Positions 6,580 to 14,617 of a stretch of 33,365 nt of DNA are shown piece after piece. Positions within the stretch are counted from its first letter, which is position 1; every line of letters starts with the position of its first letter. Made by a program: the position numbers and the translations under genes. Source of the DNA: Spirochaetota bacterium (lineage in GTDB: Bacteria; Spirochaetota; Spirochaetia; Treponematales; UBA12059); NCBI GenBank assembly GCA_018816345.1, contig JAHIWG010000009.1, positions 1 to 33,365 on the forward strand, written 5' to 3'. The notes beneath the pieces were generated by a model, which had not been told where the DNA came from, searched no databases, and was given only the letters and a program-made list of their open reading frames with translations.

Positions 6580-9381
6580 ATGCCATTGAATCGTACTATC
6601 GCGGCGGTCGCGTTTGCCGCAGTCTTCGTCTGCGCGGCCAATGCAGACCTGTTCTCTCCGGATAGGCCCCTCGAGACCTTAGAGACCGAGTATTTCACGT
6701 TTATCTTCCCTCTCGAATCCGAGCCGGCGATAGAGTACCTAGCCTCGTTCGCCGACGGCGCCTACCGCGAGATCGCGTCCTTGCTGGGGACGACGCCTAA
6801 GCACCGCATACCCGTGGTCATGACGCCGGATTCCGAGGAACTGAGCGGCTACTTCACCTGGCAGCCGTACCTGCGGATAGTCCTGTACCAGGCCCCGATA
6901 GACCCTAATTCCACGCTCGGATGCTACGACGACGACCTTCGCAAGCTGTTCTACCACGAGCTCACGCACGCGGTCTCGATGACCGTGCGCTCCGGTTTCG
7001 AGGACGCGCTCGTCGCAATATTCGGCTCTCCGCTCGGCGTATCGACGTACCTGAGCCCGCCCACGTTCGTCGAGGGGGTCACCGTGTCCTTCGAGAGCCG
7101 AGACGGCTTCGGAAGGGCCGCGGATCCGCTCTCCGGCGCCTATCTAAGGCAAGATAGCGTAGAGGGCCGCTGGAAGACGTTCGCCCAGGCGTCCGGCGCC
7201 TATGACGGCTATCCCTACGGCGCTCTATACTACCTATACGGCGGCTACTTCTCGCGCTACCTGCAAGCCAGGTTCGGCATGGAGGCCTACGCCGGAATTT
7301 GGAGGGAATTCGGCGCGGCCTCGGTATTCAGGAGCCTCGACGACGGTCTGTTCGGGCCGGGCCGCTTCTCGAAGGTCTTCGGCATAAGCCTCTCGGAAGC
7401 CTGGGACGACTTCGGCGAATCGATGAAGCCCAGGCTCCCTGTTATCATGGCCACGGAACCTCTCGCGAGGCCGTCGGTCGTAAGCGCCATAGCCGGAAAC
7501 GGCGACGCTCTGTACTTCGCGGATTATCATAGCGAGACGGTCTACGCTATGGCGACGGGTTCCCGCGAAGCGCCGGGGGAAGCGCCAGGCGAGGTAAAAG
7601 CGCTGTTCAGGGCGGGCGCGAAGGTCGAACGGCTAGACGTGGCGAGGGACGGCTCGCGGATCCTCGTCTCGACCGTGCGCTACGAGGCTGGATTCCCCAG
7701 GCTCGTCCTCAAGGAGTGGAACGCCGAGACTGGCGGGCTCGCCACCCTACCCGCCCAAAAAACGAGGGACGCGGCCTACCTTCCCGACGGGACGGGCATC
7801 ATAGGCATCTCCATAGACGGGTACCAAACGAACGTCACGCTCGTCAGGGGAGACCGTAGCGTCGTGCTCCTCAGGGGGACAGAGCGTATCGGGTACGCGT
7901 CACCCGTCGTCTCGGCCGACGGCGAGACCGCCTACGTCCTGGCCAAGGAGGGCGGGAAGGTCTCCGTCGTTCGCGTCGGACTCGAGGGGACTGGTATTTC
8001 GCGCCTTGAGCTGCCCGATTCCCTCTCGTGGGTCAGGTACCTTTCCCTAGGCGACGACGGGGTCCTCAGATTCTCTTGGGACGACGAGTCGTTCTACCGG
8101 CTCGCCGAGCTCGACGGGAATACGCTCAGTTACCAGACCGTTCCCCTATCGGGCGGCGTGCACAGGCCCGTACTGGCTGGCGGCCGGGTGCGCTACATCG
8201 GCAGATTCTCTGAAGGGATGGCGCCATGCTCCTTCCCGGAGGACCGGGGCCCGTTAGCTTTCGTCGAGGCCTCCGTAGGATGGTCCGACGCCGGCGACCT
8301 CGGGACCGCCGCCTCGGTATACGATTATCCCTCTACCCGCGCTTACGGCCGCTATAGCGCCCTAGGCTGGTTGGCTCCTCGCTTCTGGCTGCCCGTCGGA
8401 TCGGGCGACGAGCGCGGCATATCGACGCTAGGCCTCCTCTTCTTCATCGCCGACCCCGCCGAGCGGCTGAGCGCTACGCTCGGGGCCGACTGGAACCTCA
8501 GGGCCTCGGCCGTCGACGTCGAAGTACAGGCCGACTGGTCCCGATTCGCCTTCCCGGTAAGCCTGAGCGTAGTCGATTCGTTCGAAACGTACGGGACGGG
8601 CTCCATCCTCAGGCGATCGTCGGCCCTGCTGGGCGCGGGCGACGCCGTCCCGCTATTCTCCGGCGGGACGGTATCGTGGAGCCTGGACGCGGGGCTCGCG
8701 GGCTACGCGATCAGCGAGACAGGCCCCTACGCGGCGTGGTCCGACGCCGCGGCCACGTTCGCGGCCTCTCTCGGCCTGACGGACACGACCGCGCCGACGG
8801 CCGACCCCGAGGCGAGGACGGGATACTCGATCTCCGCCCTCGCCCGGATCGGAGCGCCCGCGCTTCCCGTCGTCGGCCCGCCGTCGGTAGGCGTCGAGGC
8901 CTCGGCGAGGGGGTTCCTCGAACCGGCCGCCCTGGCGTTCTCCGCGTACGGAGCTGCCGCCGTCGTCGGGGGCGTACGGTACGGACCGCGGGGACAGGTC
9001 TCCGCCTCGGGGATAGAGCTATCGAAGGCCTACCCCGCCTGGGTAGAGTTCGAGGACGGGACGTCCGGCTCGTGGTTCGCCCAGGGCGAGGCGAGCCTCA
9101 GGCTGCTCGGGCTCGAGGCTCAGGCGGGATTAGGGCCCCTATACCTGAACAGGCTGTCCATCAGGATGGGGGCCAGGGGCTACGCCGCGGGCGAGGCCGC
9201 GGCGGTCCTCGACGCGGGATGGTCGGCGTTCGCCCGGGCCAGCCTCACCTGGACGCCGGTGATAGGCGCCTTTTCCAAGGTGCATCCCGTCTCGTACCTG
9301 GAATTCTGGTGCCGCCCCGATCGGGCCTCCGCCGGGGCCCTGCCGCACGGGATAGCCTATATGCTCGTAGCCTCGTACTGA
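6580..9381 (+). CDS. Exported HExxH metallopeptidase-like protein with beta-propeller and barrel-like C-terminus
   Basis: A 933-residue protein. It starts with a signal peptide cut near C-A-A-N-A. Residues 30-280 form a peptidase-MA-like gluzincin domain with F-Y-H126-E127-L-T-H130 and a downstream Glu in F-V-E-G-V-T as likely third zinc ligand. Residues about 295-560 contain several short beta repeats with the pattern of WD40-like/Tol-type propeller blades. The last 350 residues are Gly/Ala/Tyr-rich alternating strands ending in an aromatic residue (A-S-Y), as in outer-membrane barrels. It probably acts at the outer membrane or in the periplasm; the substrate is unknown. The ATG at 6580 is only 1 nt from GGAGG; a TTG two codons later (6586) has better spacing (7 nt) and may be the true start. 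The hairpin upstream suggests translational control. Confidence 0.75.
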   Translation: MPLNRTIAAVAFAAVFVCAANADLFSPDRPLETLETEYFTFIFPLESEPAIEYLASFADGAYREIASLLGTTPKHRIPVVMTPDSEELSGYFTWQPYLRIVLYQAPIDPNSTLGCYDDDLRKLFYHELTHAVSMTVRSGFEDALVAIFGSPLGVSTYLSPPTFVEGVTVSFESRDGFGRAADPLSGAYLRQDSVEGRWKTFAQASGAYDGYPYGALYYLYGGYFSRYLQARFGMEAYAGIWREFGAASVFRSLDDGLFGPGRFSKVFGISLSEAWDDFGESMKPRLPVIMATEPLARPSVVSAIAGNGDALYFADYHSETVYAMATGSREAPGEAPGEVKALFRAGAKVERLDVARDGSRILVSTVRYEAGFPRLVLKEWNAETGGLATLPAQKTRDAAYLPDGTGIIGISIDGYQTNVTLVRGDRSVVLLRGTERIGYASPVVSADGETAYVLAKEGGKVSVVRVGLEGTGISRLELPDSLSWVRYLSLGDDGVLRFSWDDESFYRLAELDGNTLSYQTVPLSGGVHRPVLAGGRVRYIGRFSEGMAPCSFPEDRGPLAFVEASVGWSDAGDLGTAASVYDYPSTRAYGRYSALGWLAPRFWLPVGSGDERGISTLGLLFFIADPAERLSATLGADWNLRASAVDVEVQADWSRFAFPVSLSVVDSFETYGTGSILRRSSALLGAGDAVPLFSGGTVSWSLDAGLAGYAISETGPYAAWSDAAATFAASLGLTDTTAPTADPEARTGYSISALARIGAPALPVVGPPSVGVEASARGFLEPAALAFSAYGAAAVVGGVRYGPRGQVSASGIELSKAYPAWVEFEDGTSGSWFAQGEASLRLLGLEAQAGLGPLYLNRLSIRMGARGYAAGEAAAVLDAGWSAFARASLTWTPVIGAFSKVHPVSYLEFWCRPDRASAGALPHGIAYMLVASY

Positions 9382-9391
9382 GGGCCAGCCT

Positions 9392-11848
9392 ATGCGAGCG
9401 AGCGAGCGCTTTACCGACGAGGCGGCGGAAGCACTGCGAGCGGCTATCGCCGACGCCGGATATAACGAGGTCTTCGCCGCCGGCAGGCTAGACGAGCGCG
9501 GCCTCGTGTGCGAGATAACGGTCGGCGCGCGGGGCGGCCCCGTGAGCGTCCCGGCGATCGCGGGATTCCTAGACCGCGGCGACGTGCTCATCCACAATCA
9601 TCCCTCGGGCTTCCTCGAGCCCAGCGACGCCGACCTGTCAGTAGCCTCGAGGGTCGGCGAGAACGGCGTCGGCTCCTATATCGTCGACGGCGACGTCCGC
9701 GAGGTGTACGTAGTCGCCGAGCCGGTGCGGGCCAGGGCCCTCGTCGCCGTGAGCCCGGGAGAGCTCTCGGGGGTGCTCGAGGAGGGCGGCAAGCTAGCGG
9801 CCCTGCTACCCGGCTACGAGCCGCGGCGCAGCCAGATAGAGCTGGTCAAGGCGATAGCCGAGGCCCTGAACGGCGGGTACGTCCTCGCCGCGGAGGCGGG
9901 CACTGGAGTGGGCAAGTCGTTCGCGTACCTCATCCCGGCGTTCGCGTGGGCCGCCCGCAATAAGGAGCGGGTAATAGTCTCCACGGCCACCATCAACCTG
10001 CAGAAGCAGCTGATGGACAAGGACATCCCCCTCGTCGCTTCAATCTTCAGGAAGAAGCTCAAGGCCGTGCTGGTCAAGGGAAGGGGCAACTACCTATGCA
10101 GGACCCGGCTGCTCGAGGCCATAGAGGAGGAGGGGCTCTTCGCCGGCGACGACCATCCGCTCCGTCAGGTCGCGGCCTGGGCCGAAACGAGCCCGACGGG
10201 GGACCGCGCCGACCTGTCCTTCTGGCCGGAGGAATCGCTCTGGTCCCGCGTGCGCGCGGAGGCGGACGACTGCCTCAACATGAGGTGCCCGCACCGGGAG
10301 TCGTGCTTCGTCCTCAGAGTCAAGCGCGACTCCGCCGACGCCGACCTCATCGTCGCCAACCACCACGTCCTCTTCAGCGACATCGCGGCGCGGTCGGCCG
10401 GCGCCGGCTACGAGTCGACCGCCGTCCTACCGCCCTATAACGCCGTCGTATTCGACGAGGCCCACGCGATCGAGTCGAGCGCGACCAGCTTCTTCTCCGA
10501 GGAGCTGACGCGCTTCTCCGTCATCAAGCAGAGCTCGCGGCTCTATAGGGAGCGTCGAGACCGGAAGTTCGGCATAGTCGTCAAGCTGCAGAATCTCAAG
10601 GGGCTCCCCCCGGCCGTGCTTAAGCGGTTCCCCGACTCCGCGGACGCCCTCCTCGCCGCCATGGACGCGGCCGATTCCTCGGCGCTGGGCCTAATCGGGA
10701 GCGGCATGAACTATCGCCTGGCGGCGAAGAACCCCGAGGTCGAGGCCTCGGTCCTGAAGCCGCTAGGCGTCCTCGAGCGGGCCATACTCTCGGTCGCGGA
10801 GCTGCTCAAGGACGCGCTCGACGGCGTGGCCGAGGAGGACGAGGCGGACCAGTCGGTCCGCGAGGCCGAGCTAGCCTATGCCCGGCTCTCCTCGCTCGCC
10901 GGCGTCTGCGCGCGCTTCTCCGGCTTCGACGAGGACGCCGATCACGTGTACTGGCTGGACAAGGGCCGCACGAGCCAAGGAGAGGCCTTCGCCCGCTTCT
11001 GCGTGACCCCGCTCGATATCTCGACGACCATGAACGAGGCCGTCTTCGACCAGTACAGGACCGTCGTATGCCTATCGGCGACCCTCGCGGTCGGAGACTC
11101 GTTCGAGTTCTGGAGCCGTCGGGTAGGCCTCGCGTACTCGGCCACGCGCGCCGAGTGCATGGCCTTCCCCTCGCCGTTCCCGTTCAAGAGCAACGCCCTG
11201 CTCGGAGCCGCGAGCGACGCCCCGACCCCGGACTCCCCGGGCTGGCAAGCCTGGATCAACGAGGCCGTGTATACGCTCATAGAGGCGTCGGGAGGCAGGG
11301 CGCTCGTGCTCTTCACTTCCTACGCGGCCCTCCGCGCCGCCTGGGACTCGGCGAAGCCGAGGCTCGACGCGCTTGGCATATCGGCGTTCCGCCAGGGCGA
11401 CGACGAGCGCGCGAGGCTGATGGACTCGTTCAAGGCCGACGTCTCGAGCGTCCTCTTCGCCACCGACTCGTTCTGGGAGGGAGTCGACGCGCCCGGGGAA
11501 ACGCTCGAGCTCGTGATCATAACGAAACTGCCCTTCCGCGTGCCTACCGACCCGGTCCAGAAGGCCCGGGCGGAGGCCGTCGAGCGGAGGGGCGGGAATT
11601 CCTTCATGGACCTATCCCTTCCCGAGGCGGTGATACGGTTCAAGCAAGGTTTCGGCCGCTTGATCAGGCATTCCGACGACCGGGGCGCGGTAGTCGTGCT
11701 AGACGTGCGCCTGCTCGCGAAGCGCTACGGCCGGGTATTCGTGTCGTCGCTACCGGAGACGAGGTCCAGTTTCGGGCCGATAGAGGCGGTGGCCGCGGAC
11801 CTCCGCGCATTCATCGGTAGACCGCCCGGCGGACCGCGGGTACAATGA
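9392..11848 (+). CDS. dinG: DinG-family helicase with N-terminal RadC-like JAMM domain
   Basis: An 818-residue fusion. Residues 1-130 carry a JAB/JAMM signature: H68-N-H70-P, then P-S78-D-A-D81, the H-x-H-P-x6-S-x-x-D pattern of RadC and Prok-JAB domains. From about residue 140 it is an XPD/DinG-type superfamily 2 helicase: Walker A A-E-A-G-T-G-V-G-K-S (167-176), a four-cysteine iron-sulphur cluster set (N-Y-L-C, then D-C-L-N-M-R-C and E-S-C), the box V-F-D-E-A-H, and the motif VI segment Q-G-F-G-R-L-I-R. It should unwind DNA with 5' overhangs, R-loops or D-loops during repair. GAGGG at 9380-9384 overlaps the preceding stop and supports the ATG. It begins 10 nt after the metallopeptidase-like gene and is closely followed by manA. 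The role of the JAMM domain is unknown. Confidence 0.88.
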   Translation: MRASERFTDEAAEALRAAIADAGYNEVFAAGRLDERGLVCEITVGARGGPVSVPAIAGFLDRGDVLIHNHPSGFLEPSDADLSVASRVGENGVGSYIVDGDVREVYVVAEPVRARALVAVSPGELSGVLEEGGKLAALLPGYEPRRSQIELVKAIAEALNGGYVLAAEAGTGVGKSFAYLIPAFAWAARNKERVIVSTATINLQKQLMDKDIPLVASIFRKKLKAVLVKGRGNYLCRTRLLEAIEEEGLFAGDDHPLRQVAAWAETSPTGDRADLSFWPEESLWSRVRAEADDCLNMRCPHRESCFVLRVKRDSADADLIVANHHVLFSDIAARSAGAGYESTAVLPPYNAVVFDEAHAIESSATSFFSEELTRFSVIKQSSRLYRERRDRKFGIVVKLQNLKGLPPAVLKRFPDSADALLAAMDAADSSALGLIGSGMNYRLAAKNPEVEASVLKPLGVLERAILSVAELLKDALDGVAEEDEADQSVREAELAYARLSSLAGVCARFSGFDEDADHVYWLDKGRTSQGEAFARFCVTPLDISTTMNEAVFDQYRTVVCLSATLAVGDSFEFWSRRVGLAYSATRAECMAFPSPFPFKSNALLGAASDAPTPDSPGWQAWINEAVYTLIEASGGRALVLFTSYAALRAAWDSAKPRLDALGISAFRQGDDERARLMDSFKADVSSVLFATDSFWEGVDAPGETLELVIITKLPFRVPTDPVQKARAEAVERRGGNSFMDLSLPEAVIRFKQGFGRLIRHSDDRGAVVVLDVRLLAKRYGRVFVSSLPETRSSFGPIEAVAADLRAFIGRPPGGPRVQ

Positions 11849-11852
11849 CGCC
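11818..11852 (+). promoter_or_regulatory. Promoter placing the manA start codon at the transcript 5' end
   Basis: TAGACC (11818-11823), a 17-nt spacer, then TACAAT (11841-11846), with only 6 nt to the ATG at 11853. There is no Shine-Dalgarno. This fits a leaderless transcript. The elements lie within the last codons of the helicase gene. Confidence 0.45.
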
Positions 11853-13076
11853 ATGGCAATCTACTCGCTGAAGAACGTCGTCCAGAGATACGACTGGGGC
11901 TCGCCTACCGCCTTGCCGCTCATCCTGGGCAAGGATAACCCCTCGGGGGAACCATGGGCCGAATTATGGATGGGCGCCCATCCCAAGGCTCCGTCCATCG
12001 CCGTCGACCCCTCCACGGGAGCCGAGGCACCTCTCGACGCGCTGATTTCGGACGCTCCCGCCGCGGCGCTCGGGGAGGAGACGGCCGCGCGCTTCGGAGG
12101 CGTCCTTCCCTTCCTATTGAAGATACTATCGGCGGCCAAGCCCCTGTCCATACAGGCCCATCCGTCCAAGAGGAAGGCCGAGCACGGCTTCGCGCGCGAG
12201 GAGTTCATGGGCATCCCGCTCGACGCGCCCGAGCGCAATTACAAGGACTCCAACCATAAGCCGGAGACTGTAGTGGCGCTTACCCGCTTCGAGGGACTCT
12301 GCGGCTTCAGGGCGCTGGATGATATAATCCAGAACGTGAAGCTTCTCGCGCCGAGCGACTGGGAGCGCTACGCGGGACGCTTGGCGCGCGATCCTGGCAG
12401 GCTCGAGCTATCGGTTTTCTTCTATACTTTCATATCGCTCGCGGATGAAGAGAAGAAGAAGCATCTTAATAGCGCGCGCGCGCGGAGCGGGAGGATAGTC
12501 GAGACGGAGCCCGCCGGCAGCGTAACGAGCAAGCTCTTCTCGCGGGTCCTGACTCTCATGGAAGCCTATCCGGACGATATAGGGGCCCTCGCCCCGCTTA
12601 TCCTGAACCTTTTCGAGCTCGAGCCCGGGCAGGCGCTCAATCTCGCGGCCGGAGTGCCGCACGCCTATCTGGGCGGGACGGCGGTCGAGATCATGGCGAA
12701 TTCCGATAACGTGCTCCGCGGCGGGCTGACGCATAAGCATATGGACGTGCCCGAGCTGGTATCCGCGCTCAGCTTCGAGAGCGCGAGCATCGAGCCGCTC
12801 GCCCCGGTCGCAGCCCCCGACGGCTTCAGCCTCTACCCCTGCGATATCCCGGACTACTCCATCTCCAAGGCCGTCGTCGACGGCCTTCTTAGGACGAGCG
12901 GCAGGGCGGCCGCCCCGGAGATAGTGCTCTGCGTAGACGGGAGCCTTGAGATCAGCGCGTCGAGCGGCGCCTCCGTCCCATTGCCGCGAGGAGCCTCGGT
13001 ATTCGTGACGGCCGACGAGGCGGAGTATTCCATCTCGGGCGGCGGCACGGCGTTCAGGGCGAGCGTCCCGGTATGA
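11853..13076 (+). CDS. manA: Mannose-6-phosphate isomerase, class I
   Basis: A 407-residue cupin-fold zinc enzyme interconverting mannose 6-phosphate and fructose 6-phosphate, feeding mannose into glycolysis or supplying GDP-mannose for glycans. Visible landmarks are R-Y-D-W-G-S near the N-terminus, the zinc ligands Q101 and H103 in Q-A-H-P-S-K, E138 in H-K-P-E-T, a His in G-V-P-H-A-Y-L-G-G, and the active-site stretch N-S-D-N-V-L-R-G-G-L-T-H-K. Length matches the class I family. The ATG is 5 nt after the helicase stop, lacks a Shine-Dalgarno and follows a -10 box by 6 nt, so it may be read both as a leaderless message and by coupling. Its TGA overlaps the next ATG. Confidence 0.95.
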   Translation: MAIYSLKNVVQRYDWGSPTALPLILGKDNPSGEPWAELWMGAHPKAPSIAVDPSTGAEAPLDALISDAPAAALGEETAARFGGVLPFLLKILSAAKPLSIQAHPSKRKAEHGFAREEFMGIPLDAPERNYKDSNHKPETVVALTRFEGLCGFRALDDIIQNVKLLAPSDWERYAGRLARDPGRLELSVFFYTFISLADEEKKKHLNSARARSGRIVETEPAGSVTSKLFSRVLTLMEAYPDDIGALAPLILNLFELEPGQALNLAAGVPHAYLGGTAVEIMANSDNVLRGGLTHKHMDVPELVSALSFESASIEPLAPVAAPDGFSLYPCDIPDYSISKAVVDGLLRTSGRAAAPEIVLCVDGSLEISASSGASVPLPRGASVFVTADEAEYSISGGGTAFRASVPV

Positions 13077-13648
13077 CGCTCTGGGCGGACGCCGACTCGT
13101 TGCCTAGGGAAGTCAAGGATCTCATAGGGCGGCGCGCAAGCTCTTCCAGCGGCGATTTCCCCATCAGGGCCGTTTTCGTAGCCAACAGGTCGATGCCGCT
13201 ACCGCCCGGGAAGAACCTCTACGCCGTCATCGTAGGTCCGGCCGGCGCGTCGGCGAAGCCTCCCGCAGAAGCATCGAAGCCTCCCGCAGAAGCCTCGAAG
13301 CCTCCTTCCGTAACTTCGGCGTCTCCCGCCGCGAAAGCCTGCGATAACGCCGACGATTACATCATGGACTCGGCCTCGCCGGGCGACGTGCTCGTCACCA
13401 GGGACTTGCCGTTGGCCGCCAGGGCCGTCGAGAAGGGCCTCGTAGCGATAAACGACCGCGGAACGCTGTGGACAGCCGGCGCGCTACGCGAGCGGGTATC
13501 GCTACGGGATCACATGGCGACCCTACGCGAGCTCGGCGTCGCGCCGCCGTCGCCGAAGGGGCGCGGCTTCGGTCCCAAGGACGTCAAGGCCTTCGCCGAC
13601 GCGCTCGACAAGGCTATTAGGACGGCCTCGATCGCTCAGCGGACATAG
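13073..13648 (+). CDS. DUF188 (YaiI/YqxD) family protein with a repeat insertion
   Basis: A 191-residue cytosolic protein of the DUF188 family, a PIN/NYN-like fold of uncertain function. The N-terminal L-W-A-D-A-D-S-L-P corresponds to the family's acidic D-A-D-x-x-P motif; V-F-V-A-N-R, D-Y-I-M-D and V-T-R-D-L-P-L-A are the other expected blocks. Between the second and third blocks (residues about 58-90) there is a Pro/Ala/Ser-rich insertion made of K-P-P-A-E-A-S repeats, absent from the usual 150-residue members. The start overlaps the manA stop as ATGA, so translation is coupled. The last 13 bases overlap the convergent mtgA gene. Confidence 0.85.
   Translation: MTLWADADSLPREVKDLIGRRASSSSGDFPIRAVFVANRSMPLPPGKNLYAVIVGPAGASAKPPAEASKPPAEASKPPSVTSASPAAKACDNADDYIMDSASPGDVLVTRDLPLAARAVEKGLVAINDRGTLWTAGALRERVSLRDHMATLRELGVAPPSPKGRGFGPKDVKAFADALDKAIRTASIAQRT
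13255..13309 (+). repeat. 21-bp tandem repeat inside the DUF188 gene
   Basis: About 2.6 copies of a 21-bp unit beginning GAAGCCTCCCGCAGAAGC, with starts at 13255, 13276 and 13297. The first two differ at one base. The unit encodes K-P-P-A-E-A-S in frame, so expansion leaves the domain intact. Confidence 0.85.
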
Positions 13649-14427
13649 CGCGCCGCGAGGAATTCGTAGCGCGACGATAACAGGGCGCTCTTGGCGAGGG
13701 TCTTAGGCGTGAAGCGGATCGGCGATGAAAGCACCGCCATCAACCGCGCCGTCTTGTCGGGGCTGAGCTTGGAGACGGGCGCGCCGTAGTATAGCCGGGC
13801 CGCGGCCTCTATCCCGAACACTCCCTTGCCCCATTCCGCCCAGCCGAAGTAGAGTTCGAGGATGCGCTCCTTGGGCAGGAGGGCCTCGAGCTCGATCGCG
13901 ACTATCAGCTCGAGATACTTCCTCGCATAGCTCTTGAACGGCACGAGGAACAGCGTCCTCGCCGTCTGCATGGTCAGCGTCGAGCCTCCGTACATAGGCC
14001 TGCCTATCCGCTTGTTTACCTCGTAGGCCCGTTCGAAGGCCTCGAGGTCGAAACCGGGATGCGTCCAGAATTTCGAGTCCTCGACCGAGACGAGCATCCT
14101 CCTGGCCAGCCTGGGGACGCTCTCCAGGTCCGTGCGCACCGGTCTCTCGATCTTCCACCCGTCGACGTACTTCCGGTACACAGACAGCGTCGTCGCGGCG
14201 GGATCGACGAAGGCGAAGCACGCGACGAGGAGGGTCGTCGTCCCGATGAACCAGAGGTGCGCGATCGCGACGACCGCGGCGACGCGCCTGCAGGCCTGGG
14301 CCGCACGGGACGTTAATCGCCCGAGCGCCGAGATAGGGGCCTTTTTTAGGCAGCTCCCAGAATCGTGCTTTAGCCTAAAAGCGAGCCGAGAACGTCGGAT
14401 GGCGCGGTCGAATAGAATCGTAATCAT
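13636..14427 (-). CDS. mtgA: Monofunctional peptidoglycan transglycosylase (GT51)
   Basis: A 263-residue inner-membrane enzyme polymerising lipid II into glycan strands. After a basic 47-residue N-terminus a transmembrane helix (about 48-72) anchors the GT51 domain outside. The catalytic region is visible as S-V-E-D-S-K-F-W-T-H-P-G-F-D, with Glu as base, then G-G-S-T-L-T-M-Q-T-A-R-T-L and the helical E-R-I-L-E-L-Y block. There is no transpeptidase domain, as expected of MtgA. The start has no Shine-Dalgarno; TATAGT lies 10 nt upstream (14443-14438), so the leader may be only a few bases. The 3' end overlaps the DUF188 gene by 13 bases. Confidence 0.9.
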   Translation of the reverse strand: MITILFDRAIRRSRLAFRLKHDSGSCLKKAPISALGRLTSRAAQACRRVAAVVAIAHLWFIGTTTLLVACFAFVDPAATTLSVYRKYVDGWKIERPVRTDLESVPRLARRMLVSVEDSKFWTHPGFDLEAFERAYEVNKRIGRPMYGGSTLTMQTARTLFLVPFKSYARKYLELIVAIELEALLPKERILELYFGWAEWGKGVFGIEAAARLYYGAPVSKLSPDKTARLMAVLSSPIRFTPKTLAKSALLSSRYEFLAARYVR

Positions 14428-14563
14428 CGGCTGCTATACTATACTATCGGCCTCTATCAGACTAGCACCGGTCGCGCGAGAGTACATACACCCCAGTATC
14501 GTTATATATAGCCCTGTATTCCGCAACCTTAATAGACCCGCAAGCGCTGAACGCATGATTCCC

Positions 14564-14610
14564 TTGACAGGACCAGGGGTCGAACCTACCCTGTAACTGC
14601 TTAAGGAGGA
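14564..14610 (+). promoter_or_regulatory. Promoter and ribosome site of the M16 peptidase pair
   Basis: A consensus -35 TTGACA at 14564-14569 is followed after 17 nt by a weak -10 TACCCT at 14587-14592. AAGGAGGA at 14603-14610 lies 7 nt before the ATG. The rest of the 190-bp gap back to mtgA is AT-richer than average and holds no other gene that I can see. Confidence 0.55.
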
Positions 14611-14617
14611 ATCAATA

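Noticed and set aside
8676-9491. A long Arg/Gly-rich plus-strand frame overlapping the metallopeptidase-like gene and dinG
   Set aside because: Out-of-frame shadow caused by high GC; extreme Arg content and no start signal.
14564-14596. A string resembling a tRNA T-arm (GGTTCGACCCC on the minus strand), considered as a tRNA fragment or attachment site
   Set aside because: No pairing acceptor or anticodon arms, no integrase, and it coincides with the M16 promoter region; probably chance.
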